A stretch of DNA of 64,000 nt from Castellaniella sp. UBA6218 (GCA_002421865.1 DISE01000119.1:1-64000), one strand, 5' to 3'. Positions 43,781 through 53,652 are shown, counted from the stretch's first letter. Program-made: numbers and translations. The notes: generated by a model from the letters alone, not told the origin.

Positions 43781-45015
43781 GAGCTGAGATTTCCTGAAGG
43801 GAGGTCTGACGATAAAACCTGTTCGGCCGCCCGGCGATGAATCATCCACAGCAACGCGCCCAGCATCAGTGGAACGGTATGAGTGACGGTTTGCTGAGCA
43901 AGCAGCGCGATGAACAGCGTACCGGCCCAGAACAGGACCAACACTTCCCGCTCGAAACGTCGCCAGCCGCGCTCCATGCCATAGAGTGCGAACCAGGCCA
44001 GCGCAAAAGCCAGCCACGACATGTCATAGTCGAAAACATAAGGACTGATGAAGAAACTGCCCGTGACCAGTGCCGCGTTGCGCAAACGGGCGTCGCTGCA
44101 GTGACGCCAGACGCGCCATACGGTCCAGGCCACGACTATCGCCACGACGCCATGCACGCTATAAGCCAGGGGCGGTGGTACGTGCAGCATGCGCAGGCTG
44201 ACGAAGACACTGGGCATTTTCGTCAAAGGAGACTGACCGGCCGCCAACAATTGCCCCGCCTCGCTCAGGCCGCGGAAAAAAGCACCCACCGTGTCCGCGC
44301 CCAGCACCCCCACGCTGAGCAAAGTGAACACGATCACCGTGATCGCCGCCGCGAAGAATGCCCGCCACGCGCGAATGGCGATCAGGCACACGGGAAACAA
44401 CACCGCCAGATGCGGCTTGATGCACAACAGACCAATCAGCACACCGGCCAGAATGGGGCGACGTTCCAGACACAACAATGCGCCAGCGGCCAGCGACGCG
44501 GTCAGGAAACCCGTCTGCCCGCCCAGCAGGTTGAACCAGGCAGGGCCGAACGCTGCGAGGCAAAGCACCGCCCTGGGGGTCGTGACCCATGACAAGTCCG
44601 ATCTTCCGTCCTGGATGACACGACAGAACGTCCACACATAAAAGGCCAGCGTGACCAGCACGAATACGGCCAAGGAAATCTGCATGGGCAATAAGGAGAA
44701 CGGCAGCACCAGCAGGTAGAACGTGGGCGGATATCGCCAGGGGAGGATGCCGTCCAGGGTTGGCACGAAGCCTTTTTCCACGGCGGTCAGATGGGAAACA
44801 TCGTAGGCCAGGGCGGGATGTTCATGCAGGCCTATGTGCGACACCGACCAGAACTGGACAAAATCGTATCCCAGCGGATTACCGGCCATGTTCATGCCGA
44901 TTTCCGCCTGCACCAACGCATAAACGATGAAGCATACGAACATCAGCGCGACGGCGCCGGGGTACACGACGAGACGTTCCCGATTGAGCCAATGTTTTGT
45001 CTTGAATGCCATCAT
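43777..45015 (-). CDS. Glycosyltransferase family 87 (DUF2029) membrane protein
   Basis: 412-residue polytopic protein with about ten spans. GT87 signs: the first periplasmic loop with GYDFVQFWS (Asp), then [20 protein letters not shown], and [16 protein letters not shown] with the KPH motif. GT87 enzymes such as PimE transfer mannose or other sugars from polyprenyl-phosphate donors. First gene of the cassette with the oxidoreductase and GtrA protein. Start at 45015 or one codon later (45012). Confidence 0.85.
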   Translation of the reverse strand: MMAFKTKHWLNRERLVVYPGAVALMFVCFIVYALVQAEIGMNMAGNPLGYDFVQFWSVSHIGLHEHPALAYDVSHLTAVEKGFVPTLDGILPWRYPPTFYLLVLPFSLLPMQISLAVFVLVTLAFYVWTFCRVIQDGRSDLSWVTTPRAVLCLAAFGPAWFNLLGGQTGFLTASLAAGALLCLERRPILAGVLIGLLCIKPHLAVLFPVCLIAIRAWRAFFAAAITVIVFTLLSVGVLGADTVGAFFRGLSEAGQLLAAGQSPLTKMPSVFVSLRMLHVPPPLAYSVHGVVAIVVAWTVWRVWRHCSDARLRNAALVTGSFFISPYVFDYDMSWLAFALAWFALYGMERGWRRFEREVLVLFWAGTLFIALLAQQTVTHTVPLMLGALLWMIHRRAAEQVLSSDLPSGNLSS

Positions 45016-45395
45016 TACAGAATGGAGGTCATCGACTTCGTCATCCAGGTTTTCTGGAAAACAAGAAAAATAACGATCGAATCTGGCTCAGGGCAAATAA
45101 TGAGTATATTTCCTTGTGTGTCCAGCCTAAGCAGAATATTTGTTTGAAAACAACAATTTTTATGGGGGAAAACCTGCCCGGACAAGAGACCGAGTCGCAT
45201 CCCTATGAAAACAAATAAAAAAAATAAAAAAACATCAATCGTAGTGGCTTACCCTATTGTCGTTCCCGCCATATAGATCTTGAATCCTTTCGTAGTATTC
45301 TGCGCTCACCCACATCCAGTCGCGCCACGTCACTTTCCTCTCAGAGGCAGGCAGGGTCGGGGGCTCATCTTGATCGACTTCTCGGAGAAGCAAAC
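45016..45395. other. AT-rich leader upstream of the Flp/Tad operon
   Basis: About 380 bp without a gene, strikingly A+T-rich for this genome, especially 45060-45235 with a run of A-tracts (AAAAAAAATAAAAAAAC at about 45214-45230). Such A-tracts bend DNA and attract H-NS-like proteins (MvaT/Bph3 types), so it may be the silenced or regulated promoter region of the pilus operon. Several -10-like hexamers exist, none with a strong -35. A GGAG precedes flp (about 45384). Confidence 0.5.
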
Positions 45396-45611
45396 ATGTA
45401 TAAAAAAGTGTGCATGAAACTGAAGGGAGTGCTGGGTGCCCTCAAGCGCGACGAGCGCGGTGTGTCGGCCCTGGAATACGTGATTCTGGCTGCCGTCGTG
45501 GTAGCTGCCGTGATCGCGGGCGGCACTGTGCTCAAGGATGTCATCGAAAGCGCATTCAGCCAGGTCGGCTCCGCGGTCTCCAGCCAGATCGACGGCGTCA
45601 CAGGTACCTGA
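45396..45611 (+). CDS. flp: Flp-type class IVb major pilin
   Basis: 71-residue prepilin. The leader ends in KRDERG, with prepilin-peptidase cleavage predicted between Gly and Val in RG/VSALEYVILAAVVVAAV; Glu at +5 and Tyr at +6 are the Flp signature. A single hydrophobic helix is followed by a short Ser/Gly-rich tail. Assembled into bundled Flp pili for surface adherence. First and only flp gene of the operon; preceded by a good ribosome-binding site. Confidence 0.95.
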   Translation: MYKKVCMKLKGVLGALKRDERGVSALEYVILAAVVVAAVIAGGTVLKDVIESAFSQVGSAVSSQIDGVTGT

Positions 45612-45636
45612 CGAATCGCCACCCCGGAGCCGGGTC

Positions 45637-46137
45637 ATTCCTATCCTGACAAGTCTGGTCTTGATTGCCGGAGCCGCGATGCTGCTGCGCCTGTCTTATG
45701 AAGACCTGAACCGGCGCCGTCTCCCGAACCCTCTGGTGACGGGTTACGGCTTGCTGAGTCCGCTGGCCTTGCTGGCCTCCGGCGCATCGGCGACGCAGTG
45801 GATGCAGCATGGGGTGGTGACAGCGGTGGGCTTCGTCGTACTGGTGGCACTGTTCGCCCTGCGCGCCCTTGGAGGGGGCGATGTCAAACTGGGCACAGCG
45901 GTGCTGGCGTGGACAGACGTTCAGGATCTGGCATTGGTCCTGCTGGCCGTCAGTCTGGCAGGTTTGATGTTGGCATTGCTGGGTTTGCTGATCGGTGCCC
46001 CCTGCCTGAAGCGCATGTTTACCGGGGGGTGGCGACGGCGAGTCCGTCGCGCACTGCTGGTGAGTCGTGGCGTACCTTACGGAGTGGCGCTGTCAGTGGG
46101 GGGTTTGTGCGCCATGCCGGCATACTGGGTGTTTTGA
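45637..46137 (+). CDS. tadV: Prepilin peptidase TadV/CpaA
   Basis: Aspartic prepilin peptidase (A24 family) that processes Flp and the pseudopilins. The first catalytic Asp is in LSYEDLNRRRLPNPLV, the second in the GGGDVKLGTA (GxGD-type) motif; four to five membrane spans. The start is uncertain: after the flp stop there is no ATG before the first span. ATT at 45637 has GGAG 7 nt upstream and keeps the full first helix; TTG at 45661 and ATG at 45679 are alternatives that shorten it. An ATG at 45538 would lie inside flp. Confidence 0.88.
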   Translation: MPILTSLVLIAGAAMLLRLSYEDLNRRRLPNPLVTGYGLLSPLALLASGASATQWMQHGVVTAVGFVVLVALFALRALGGGDVKLGTAVLAWTDVQDLALVLLAVSLAGLMLALLGLLIGAPCLKRMFTGGWRRRVRRALLVSRGVPYGVALSVGGLCAMPAYWVF

Positions 46138-46191
46138 TGCGCGTACCGCGCGCACGGCAAGGTCTCATCATTTCTTGCGGGGGCGTCATTC

Positions 46192-47082
46192 ATGTCCGCA
46201 GTACTGCGATTTTCCTTGATCTTGCTGGCCGCCGGGGTACTGGCCCTTGTCGCCCGCGCCTTGTTCGTATCCAGCCAGGAGCCCGCGCCGGCACCCAGGC
46301 CCGATCAGCAGATCCGCATCGCCGCTGCGGACCTGCCCGCGGGCCTGCTGTTGCGCGAGAGCGACCTCGGCTGGAAAACCGTCCGTCCGAGTGCGGTGCC
46401 CAACGGAGCCATCGTCCAGGATTCACCTCAGGCTGGCAAGCTGGCAGGCGCCATGTTGCGCGGTGCCCTGGCCGCTGGAGCGCCGCTGCTGGCCGGCAAC
46501 ATCATCCAGCCTGACGCGCCCGGATTTCTGGCGGCGGCACTGGCGCCCGGCATGCGGGCGGTATCCGTGCCGATTGATGACGTATCCGGCAACGCCGGCC
46601 TGATCCAGCCGGGCGATCGCGTCGACATGATTCTCACCCAGAACGTGCAACGCGGCGGCCAACGGGCCACGGTGAGTGAAACCGTGGTTGAAAACGTCCG
46701 GATCATCGCGGTCGGATCCATGTTCACCCCACCGCGCGACGCGAAGGTCGCCGGCAACGTCAACCGGGCCCGCACCATCACCGCAGAAGTCAGTCCGCAG
46801 GTGGCCGAAGCCGTGACGGTAGCATCCCATTTGGGCACACTGTCCCTGGCCTTGCGCAGCTTTGCCACCACCGACCGCAACGAGCCCTCGACGGGTGGCG
46901 CTGTCGTGGTGGCGCGATCCGCCGGGGCAAAAGAAAACCAGCCAACCTGGGGAGGCGATGTATCCCGCGCCCTGGCCAGCGCCGGTGGCGAACCGACGCC
47001 CCCTCCCCCCTCGTCCGGCATTGCGCCCAAACGTAGCATCACCCTGCTGCGGGGCGGCGAGAAGCAGGAACTGGCTTTCTAA
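46192..47082 (+). CDS. rcpC: Flp pilus assembly protein CpaB/RcpC
   Basis: 296-residue periplasmic protein anchored by an N-terminal helix (FSLILLAAGVLALVARALFV). A SAF/beta-clip domain (IRIAAADLPAGLLLRESDL) and the CpaB core (MRAVSVPIDDVSGNAGLIQP, then GDRVDMILTQ) follow; the end is Pro/Ser-rich. RcpC works with the secretin RcpA to pass the pilus through the outer membrane, probably contacting peptidoglycan. Confidence 0.93.
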   Translation: MSAVLRFSLILLAAGVLALVARALFVSSQEPAPAPRPDQQIRIAAADLPAGLLLRESDLGWKTVRPSAVPNGAIVQDSPQAGKLAGAMLRGALAAGAPLLAGNIIQPDAPGFLAAALAPGMRAVSVPIDDVSGNAGLIQPGDRVDMILTQNVQRGGQRATVSETVVENVRIIAVGSMFTPPRDAKVAGNVNRARTITAEVSPQVAEAVTVASHLGTLSLALRSFATTDRNEPSTGGAVVVARSAGAKENQPTWGGDVSRALASAGGEPTPPPPSSGIAPKRSITLLRGGEKQELAF

Positions 47083-47131
47083 GCCCCACCGAACCGAAGC
47101 CAAACCGAATCACCCAAAGCCCAGGCCGTCC

Positions 47132-48544
47132 ATGATCATGACCACTCCCCGTATGCCCCAGAAGACACCTCAAGCGGCGCCCTGTGGGGAATCGCGCCCC
47201 TGGCTACGCATGATGGCGCTGCTGGTGCTGTCTGCCGGCCTGTGGCTGCTGGCTCGTCCAGCCCATGCGCTGGACCTCGCCATCGGCGAGGGCAAGCTGC
47301 TGACCGTGAAGCAAGGCACCGTGGGAACCGTCTCGCTGGCCGACCCCACCGTGGCGGATGTGCAGGTCCCCTCGCCCTCCACCCTGCTGGTCGTCGGCAA
47401 ACGCGCGGGCAGCACCACGCTTTACGCGCTGGACGAAAGCGGCAAGCCTCTGATGCAGCAGCGCATCGTCGTGACCCACGATCTGACCGGACTCCAGACC
47501 GTGCTGCGCGCGCGCTTTCCCAAGCTGAGGCTGACCATGTCGTCCGCCCCGGGTTCATTGCTGGTCGACGGCAATGCTCCCGATGCTCAGACAGCCGAGG
47601 CCGTCGCCAATACCATCCAGCCATTCCTGGGAGAAAAGGATCAACTCATCAACCGCCTGGCCATCACCTCGCCCACGCAGGTACAGCTGCGCGTGCGCAT
47701 CGCGGAAGTAAAACGCGATGTCACCCAGGCACTGGGTGTGAACTGGAACGTGCTGTGGGGCAAGGGTAACGGAGGCCCTGGCAGCGGCGCCATCGGTTTC
47801 CTGAGCAACGCCACCCTGAATTCGACGCCAGCCTATTCGCTGGCCTTCAACCGCACCACCAACGTCTGGAACATCAACGGCATCATCGATGCGCTCGACC
47901 ACGAGGGGCTCATCAGTGTGCTGGCCGAGCCCAATCTGTCGGCGGTGTCGGGCCAGACCGCCAGCTTCCTCGCCGGGGGCGAATTCCCAGTGCCCGTCTC
48001 GCAGGAAAAGGGTGCCATCACGGTGGAGTTCAAGCCCTTCGGTGTGGCGCTGGACTTCACTCCGACCGTCCTGTCGGACGATCGCATCAGCATGAAAGTA
48101 CGCCCCGAAGTCAGCCAGGTCGACTACACCAATGCCGCCGTCCTGATGTTGGGAGACAGCACGACCCCCAGTCTGCAGATCCCCGGCCTGAGTGTTCGCC
48201 GCGTCGAGACCACAGTTGAAATGGCCAGCGGCGAAAGCTTTGTCATCGGCGGTCTGCTGCAGAACAACATCCGCGACATGGTGTCGCAGATTCCCGGGCT
48301 GGGCCGCCTGCCCATCCTGGGCAAGCTGTTCTCATCCAGCGACTACATGAACAACAAGAGCGAACTGGTGGTCATCGTGACGCCCTTCCTGGTGCGACCG
48401 GCCAGGCCGGGCTCACTGGCAACCCCGCTCGACAGCATGCGCCCGGCTACCGACATCGAATACATCCTGCACAGGAAGATCGGCCTGGATCCCATCATGA
48501 GCTCGGCACCCCGACTGACCGGGTCCGCAGGCTTCGTATACTGA
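47132..48544 (+). CDS. rcpA: Flp pilus secretin CpaC/RcpA
   Basis: 470-residue outer-membrane secretin. The ATG at 47132 (MIMTTPRMPQ) precedes a signal peptide ending near ARPAHA. N-terminal pilus-secretin domain (GKLLTVKQGTVGTVSLADPT), a BON-like region, then the secretin core (LISVLAEPNLSAVSGQTASF, GGEFPVPVSQ, and the conserved IPGLGRLPILGKLFSS with FVIGGLLQ). Forms the multimeric channel for the Flp fibre. In frame with a long upstream extension that lies inside rcpC and is not used. Confidence 0.95.
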   Translation: MIMTTPRMPQKTPQAAPCGESRPWLRMMALLVLSAGLWLLARPAHALDLAIGEGKLLTVKQGTVGTVSLADPTVADVQVPSPSTLLVVGKRAGSTTLYALDESGKPLMQQRIVVTHDLTGLQTVLRARFPKLRLTMSSAPGSLLVDGNAPDAQTAEAVANTIQPFLGEKDQLINRLAITSPTQVQLRVRIAEVKRDVTQALGVNWNVLWGKGNGGPGSGAIGFLSNATLNSTPAYSLAFNRTTNVWNINGIIDALDHEGLISVLAEPNLSAVSGQTASFLAGGEFPVPVSQEKGAITVEFKPFGVALDFTPTVLSDDRISMKVRPEVSQVDYTNAAVLMLGDSTTPSLQIPGLSVRRVETTVEMASGESFVIGGLLQNNIRDMVSQIPGLGRLPILGKLFSSSDYMNNKSELVVIVTPFLVRPARPGSLATPLDSMRPATDIEYILHRKIGLDPIMSSAPRLTGSAGFVY

Positions 48545-48562
48545 ACCAGGAGGACATCCACC

Positions 48563-48961
48563 ATGAAATTCACGCCTGCCCTCCTCTGCCTGATCGGCGC
48601 CACGCTCTTGCTGAGCGGCTGCTTTCCCAAACGAGATCTCGCCGGCTTTCCCGGCGTCGACGCGATCACCGTCACGCGGGGGGCTGACGGCCGGTACGTG
48701 GCCGTCCCGCCGGACTGTGATGCGTTGATTCAGCCTTCGCGGATTTCTTCGGTGAACAATCCGCAACCCGGCATCGCCTTCGGCTGCGCCACCCTGACCA
48801 ATCTGTCGGCGCAAATCGCAGATCCGCGCGACCTGGTGGCGCCCGATGTCTACGCCGGCCAGCATGCGGACACTGCCGGCAGCGCCGTCACCCGCTATCG
48901 ACAGGGTAAAGTCATCGAGCTGAAAAAGACCACCTCCACAAGCAAGACCGGCGGCAATTAA
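48563..48961 (+). CDS. cpaD: CpaD-family pilus lipoprotein (short form)
   Basis: 132-residue lipoprotein: signal MKFTPALLCLIGATLLLSGC with lipobox LSGC, Cys20. The family motif FGCATLTNLSAQIADPRDLV is present. Caulobacter CpaD has about 220 residues; this form keeps mainly the conserved C-terminal half. It is thought to help secretin assembly. Good Shine-Dalgarno AGGAGG before the ATG. Confidence 0.88.
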   Translation: MKFTPALLCLIGATLLLSGCFPKRDLAGFPGVDAITVTRGADGRYVAVPPDCDALIQPSRISSVNNPQPGIAFGCATLTNLSAQIADPRDLVAPDVYAGQHADTAGSAVTRYRQGKVIELKKTTSTSKTGGN

Positions 48962-48986
48962 TCTTTCGGTATCACAGGAACATGGC

Positions 48987-50225
48987 ATGATCGCGTCCAG
49001 CAAAAATCGAGACGACACGCGCAACCTCAGCTTCCTGGGATTCGTCGACGATACCACCAGCGAAGACGAATTGACGCGCTTTCTCAAGACCACGGTCCTG
49101 GGCGACACTCAAGTCGAACGCGGCAACATCGAAACCGCCGTCCAATGGCTGCGCAAATCCGGCGGGCATTCGCCTCAGCGCCTGTTGGTGGACATTTCAG
49201 GCATCACCAATGTGCTGGATGAACTGGACCGGCTGGCCAATGTCTGCGAACCGTCGGTACAGGTGTACGTCGTGGGCGACCGCAACGATGTGGGCTTGTA
49301 TCGCAGTCTGTTGCAACGCGGTGTGCACGACTATATTGTCAAACCGATCAGTGCGGAATTGCTGCGGCGTTCTCTGGGCGACGGTTCCGGCGCGGGGGAC
49401 GCCGTGCGCCAGGTCCGGAACGGGCGCATTGTCGTCATCTCCGGCACCAGGGGTGGTATCGGCGTAACCTCGGTGGCCGCCCACCTGGCACGCGAACTGG
49501 CCAGCGAGGGAGGACGCCGTCGCGTAGCCTATGTCGATCTCAACCTGTACGATGGCAACGGCGCCAGCCTGCTGGGTTTGGCCGGCGGCAATGCCCTGGT
49601 CGAGGTCATGAGCAACGTCAGCCATCTGGACCCTCAGTATCTTGAACGAACCCTGAACACCCGTGACAATCGGCTCTACACCCTGTGCGCCGAACTGGAA
49701 TACAGCGAGGCCTTCGTCCCGGATGGCCACACACTGACCGACCTTCTGAACGTCCTGGGACAGCATTTCCACTACATCATTCTCGACCTGCCCGCCAACG
49801 GCGGCGTACTGGCAAACGAAGCCTTCGCCAATGCCAGTCTGGCCTGCATCGTCACGGACCAGACCGTACATTCCGCCCGGACATTGACCCGCCTGATGCG
49901 TCATGTCCAGGGCCGCGTCCGGCCACCCACCACCCACGTTGTGCTGAACCAGTCACGTTCGCCCGCCCGCGGCGCGGTGCATACCCGCGACTTCACATCC
50001 GCGCTTGAATGGCCTGTGGCCGTCAGCATTCCTTTCGATGCCCAAGCTCCGCTGATGACGGAAAACCTGGGTGATCCACTGGCCGCACGCAGCGACTTCG
50101 CCCGAGGCATCCGGTCGCTGGCCGCCATACTGACGGGTGAGAACGCCGCGCCCGCGAAGCGGGCCTCCTTGGACAAGGCTGCCTCTGGCGGCTGGTTCGC
50201 ACGCCTGCGCGGAGCCCGATCATGA
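48987..50225 (+). CDS. tadZ: Pilus assembly ATPase-like protein TadZ/CpaE
   Basis: 412-residue MinD/ParA-superfamily localisation factor. N-terminal receiver-like domain (residues about 15-140; YVVGDRNDVGLYRSLLQRGV then HDYIVKP). The P-loop SGTRGGIGVTS (about 151-161) lacks the usual Lys-Thr (GKT becomes GVT), the atypical Walker A known in some TadZ proteins. YVDLNLYDG and ILDLPANGG are the further switch regions. TadZ places the Tad machine at the pole. Overlaps tadA by 4 nt. Confidence 0.93.
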   Translation: MIASSKNRDDTRNLSFLGFVDDTTSEDELTRFLKTTVLGDTQVERGNIETAVQWLRKSGGHSPQRLLVDISGITNVLDELDRLANVCEPSVQVYVVGDRNDVGLYRSLLQRGVHDYIVKPISAELLRRSLGDGSGAGDAVRQVRNGRIVVISGTRGGIGVTSVAAHLARELASEGGRRRVAYVDLNLYDGNGASLLGLAGGNALVEVMSNVSHLDPQYLERTLNTRDNRLYTLCAELEYSEAFVPDGHTLTDLLNVLGQHFHYIILDLPANGGVLANEAFANASLACIVTDQTVHSARTLTRLMRHVQGRVRPPTTHVVLNQSRSPARGAVHTRDFTSALEWPVAVSIPFDAQAPLMTENLGDPLAARSDFARGIRSLAAILTGENAAPAKRASLDKAASGGWFARLRGARS

Positions 50226-51649
50226 ACTTCGGCCGCAAACCGCTCGAAGACCCTGGCCCGGCCGCTGTCGGCGCCACGACCCCGGTCGACAACCAGCCCC
50301 CGGTCCAGATCGAGCGGCGATCGAGGCCCTCCAGTGCACCGGTATCGCCGATGCTCGTCGACCGGCGCCGCGGCGTCCGCGCCGACAGCGTCATCCGAAC
50401 CGACAGCTACAGCAAGATCCGCCAAGCGGTATTCGCCGTGCTGGACATGGCCAACGCCCTGAAGCGCCCGGTGGATCAGGTGCGCATCGACATCGAGGCC
50501 ATCGCCGCCGAAACCATCCGCGATGACGACCTGCCGGTCACGCAGACCGAACAGCGCGTCATGGTCCAGGAAATCCTGCACGACATGTTCGGCGTGGGGC
50601 CCATCGAGCCCCTGCTGCAGGACGAGACTGTGGACGACATCATGGTCAACGGCCCTGACCAGGTTTACGTAGAACGTCACGGCAGGCTGGAACTGACGAC
50701 AGTGAAATTTCGCGATAATGCCCACGTGATCAGTGTGGCGCAGCGCATCGCGGCGTCGGTGGGCCGCCGCGTCGACGAAAGCAGTCCCATGGTGGACGCG
50801 CGCCTGCAAGATGGCAGCCGTGTCAACGTCATCATTCCTCCGCTGGCGATCGACGGCGCATCAATCTCCATCCGCAAGTTTTCCCGCAAGGATCTGACCC
50901 TGCCGCGTCTGGCTTCGCGCGGCACCCTGTCGCTGGCCATGGTGCGCCTGCTGGAAATCGCCGCCGCCTGCCACCTGAACATCATCATTTCCGGAGGCAC
51001 GGGTTCGGGCAAGACCACGATGCTCAATGCCCTTTCACGCTACATTGCTGAAACCGACCGCATCGTCACGATCGAGGACGCGGCGGAACTGCAGCTGCAG
51101 CAGCCCCATGTGGTGCGCCTGGAAACCCGCCCCCCCAGCATCGAAGGGACTGGCGCCATCAACCAGGGCGATCTGATGCGCAATGCGCTGCGCATGCGGC
51201 CCGATCGCATCATCCTGGGTGAAACGCGTGGCGCGGAAGCCTTTGATGTTCTGCAGGCCATGAACACGGGCCACGATGGCAGCATGACCACCTTGCACGC
51301 CAACAGCCCACGCGATGCGATCACCCGTCTGGAAAGCATGGTGATGATGGCCAACGGCAACCTGCCCCTGTACTCCATCCGCCATCAGATCGCCAGCGCG
51401 GTCAATCTTATCGTGCAGGTAGAACGACTGCGCGACGGTTCGCGCAAAATCACCCACGTCACCGAAATCGTCGGCATGGAGGGTGAAGTCATCATCACGC
51501 AGGATTTGTTCCACTTCGCCTACAACGCCACGGCCCAGCGCGACGATGTCACCGGATCGCATGAAAGCACTGGCATGCGCCCCGCTTTCGCCGAACAGGC
51601 TCGCTATTACGGCATGGAAGCCGCGCTGATCGAGGCGATGCGCCCCTGA
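50222..51649 (+). CDS. tadA: Pilus assembly/secretion ATPase TadA/CpaF
   Basis: 475-residue type II/IV secretion ATPase that powers Flp extension (and likely retraction). Walker [11 protein letters not shown] at about 257-266, Asp box [11 protein letters not shown], Walker [15 protein letters not shown], His box [11 protein letters not shown]. An N-terminal Pro-rich tail precedes the conserved [20 protein letters not shown] segment. ATG overlaps the tadZ stop. Confidence 0.97.
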   Translation: MNFGRKPLEDPGPAAVGATTPVDNQPPVQIERRSRPSSAPVSPMLVDRRRGVRADSVIRTDSYSKIRQAVFAVLDMANALKRPVDQVRIDIEAIAAETIRDDDLPVTQTEQRVMVQEILHDMFGVGPIEPLLQDETVDDIMVNGPDQVYVERHGRLELTTVKFRDNAHVISVAQRIAASVGRRVDESSPMVDARLQDGSRVNVIIPPLAIDGASISIRKFSRKDLTLPRLASRGTLSLAMVRLLEIAAACHLNIIISGGTGSGKTTMLNALSRYIAETDRIVTIEDAAELQLQQPHVVRLETRPPSIEGTGAINQGDLMRNALRMRPDRIILGETRGAEAFDVLQAMNTGHDGSMTTLHANSPRDAITRLESMVMMANGNLPLYSIRHQIASAVNLIVQVERLRDGSRKITHVTEIVGMEGEVIITQDLFHFAYNATAQRDDVTGSHESTGMRPAFAEQARYYGMEAALIEAMRP

Positions 51650-51670
51650 CGCCTGGCTCGGAGACCGCTC

Positions 51671-52651
51671 ATGAGCATCGAAAACAAGGTCGCCCTGATC
51701 GCCTTTCTGGCCTTTGTGCTGGCGGGACTGTTCATCCTTACTCTGTCCCAGGTGCTGGAACAACGCCCCGGCAGCCGCCTGCGCATGCGCCTGCGCGATG
51801 CCCTGTCGGCTGGTCAGTCCGACCGTGACCGCATGCGGGCGGAACACGAGCGCGCCCAGGCCATGGCCCGCCGCCGCCTTCGCCGGCGGGCCATGGGCAC
51901 CCTGGGCTATCACCTGAACCGGCTGGAAACTGTCGGTAGCGGCCACGGTCAACGGGTGCTGGTCGCCGTGGGCCTGGTCACGGCGGCGCTGATGATCGTG
52001 GCCCTGTTGGCCGGCCTGCTGCCGGACCCGCTCTGGCTGCGCCTGCCCATCATGCTGGCCGCCCCCATCCTGGGCATGACATATGCCTACCATTGGATGG
52101 TGGCCCGCTTCCAGAACAAGTTCCTGACGCAATTGCCCGAAGCCATGGACTTCATCGTCCGCGCCAGTCAGGCGGGCGTGCCGCCCAACCACGCCCTGCG
52201 CACTGTTGGGGAACAATACCCAAGACCGCTGGGGCTGGAGTTCCGTCGCATGGGCGACAGCCTGCTGCTGGGCAATGATCTGCAGGATGTGCTGGACGAC
52301 TCGACTTTGCGCGTCAATCTGCCCGATTTCTCTTTCTTTGCAGTCTGTCTGCTGCTGCAGCGTGAAACCGGCGGACCGTTATCCGAGGCACTGGAAAATC
52401 TCAGCGCCATCATCCGCGCGAGGCGTGACCTGCGCGCCAAGACCCGCGCGCTCACCGCGGAAGGCCGCTTGTCCAGCCTGCTCATGAGCGTGATGCCCTT
52501 TATCCTGTTCGGTGTCACCTACGCCTTGAATCCGGAAAACATGAAGATCATGTTCGATACCGGCACTGGCAAGCTGCTGCTGTGGATCGCAGCAGGGATG
52601 CTGGCTATCGGCCTGCTGATGATACGCAGGATCGCCGATCTGAAAGCCTGA
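51671..52651 (+). CDS. tadB: Tad inner-membrane platform protein TadB
   Basis: 326-residue GspF-like protein of the T2SSF family: N-terminal anchor (VALIAFLAFVLAGLFILTL), a pair of central spans, the cytoplasmic helical bundle LPEAMDFIVRASQAGVPPNH, and a C-terminal pair of helices. Forms the inner-membrane platform with TadC and contacts TadA. Confidence 0.94.
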   Translation: MSIENKVALIAFLAFVLAGLFILTLSQVLEQRPGSRLRMRLRDALSAGQSDRDRMRAEHERAQAMARRRLRRRAMGTLGYHLNRLETVGSGHGQRVLVAVGLVTAALMIVALLAGLLPDPLWLRLPIMLAAPILGMTYAYHWMVARFQNKFLTQLPEAMDFIVRASQAGVPPNHALRTVGEQYPRPLGLEFRRMGDSLLLGNDLQDVLDDSTLRVNLPDFSFFAVCLLLQRETGGPLSEALENLSAIIRARRDLRAKTRALTAEGRLSSLLMSVMPFILFGVTYALNPENMKIMFDTGTGKLLLWIAAGMLAIGLLMIRRIADLKA

Positions 52652-52658
52652 GGCACCC

Positions 52659-53630
52659 ATGGACATTCTTTCTCTGCTGACACTTGGACAATGGCTCAAC
52701 CTCCTGGGCATGGCGCTGGGCGTATCAGGCGCGCTGCTCTACCTCTACGCGCGCAGCAACCAGCGCGCGCAGATGCTTTCCCGCCTGCGCGCCGAAATCG
52801 CCCGCAAGGGCTCGCAGTTGACGGATGTGGCGAAAAAATCGCAGCCCCCGCGCGGATGGCGAGACCGGATGACCGTGATGCTGTATCACCTGGGCTCCGC
52901 CGTGCCGATTTTCAGCCCCATGCAGCAAAAGGAAGTCCGTCAGAAACTCGTGCACTCCGGCATTCGCAACGTCAAGGCGCCCCTGATCGTGTCGGCCTTC
53001 TCGGTACTGAGCGCGGTGGGCTTGATCGCCGCCGTTCTTGTTTTCGTCTGGCCCCACCTGGAAGGCCAGTCCGTGGCGTTGAAGCTGATCGTCGGCGTGG
53101 CGGCGCTGTATCTGGGTCTGCTGCTGCCACGCCTGGTGCTGGACCGGCTGGCCGCCTCGCGCCGCGAACGGATCCAGAACAGTTTGCCCGACGCGCTGGA
53201 CTTGCTGGTCATTTGCACCAATGCCGGACTGAGCATGGGTATGGCCCTGCAGCGCGTGGCTTCCGAAATGGGCGACACCGCACCGGCACTGGCCGACGAA
53301 CTGGCGCTGACCGCCAGCGAGATGCAAGTCAGCGGCGATGTCGAGCAAGTGCTGGAGAACCTGGCCGAACGCACTGACCTGCCCGCCATGCGCAGCATGG
53401 TCGGCACTCTGATCAACGCCTTGCAATTCGGCACCTCCATCGTCCAGGCCCTGCGTGTACTGGCCCGCTCCGAGCGCACCGCGCGCATGATGCGGCTGGA
53501 AGAACAAGCCGCCAAGCTGGCAGTCAAAATCACGCTGCCAATGATGTTGTTCATCATGCCCACAATCATCATCGTCGCCGCCGGCCCCGCAATCTTGAAC
53601 CTCAGCAAACTCTTGAAGGACATGTTCTGA
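52659..53630 (+). CDS. tadC: Tad inner-membrane platform protein TadC
   Basis: 323-residue second T2SSF-domain platform protein: three to four spans, SLPDALDLLVICTNAGLSMG helical-bundle motif, and C-terminal span LPMMLFIMPTIIIVAAGPAI. Begins 7 nt after tadB. Works with TadB. Confidence 0.94.
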   Translation: MDILSLLTLGQWLNLLGMALGVSGALLYLYARSNQRAQMLSRLRAEIARKGSQLTDVAKKSQPPRGWRDRMTVMLYHLGSAVPIFSPMQQKEVRQKLVHSGIRNVKAPLIVSAFSVLSAVGLIAAVLVFVWPHLEGQSVALKLIVGVAALYLGLLLPRLVLDRLAASRRERIQNSLPDALDLLVICTNAGLSMGMALQRVASEMGDTAPALADELALTASEMQVSGDVEQVLENLAERTDLPAMRSMVGTLINALQFGTSIVQALRVLARSERTARMMRLEEQAAKLAVKITLPMMLFIMPTIIIVAAGPAILNLSKLLKDMF

Positions 53631-53652
53631 CCCGTGTCCGAAGGATGTACCT

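Noticed and set aside
45236..45262. Sigma-54 promoter before flp (GTGGCTTACCCTATTGTC)
   Set aside because: The spacing between the GG and GC-like elements is 1 nt too long and the -12 GC is missing.
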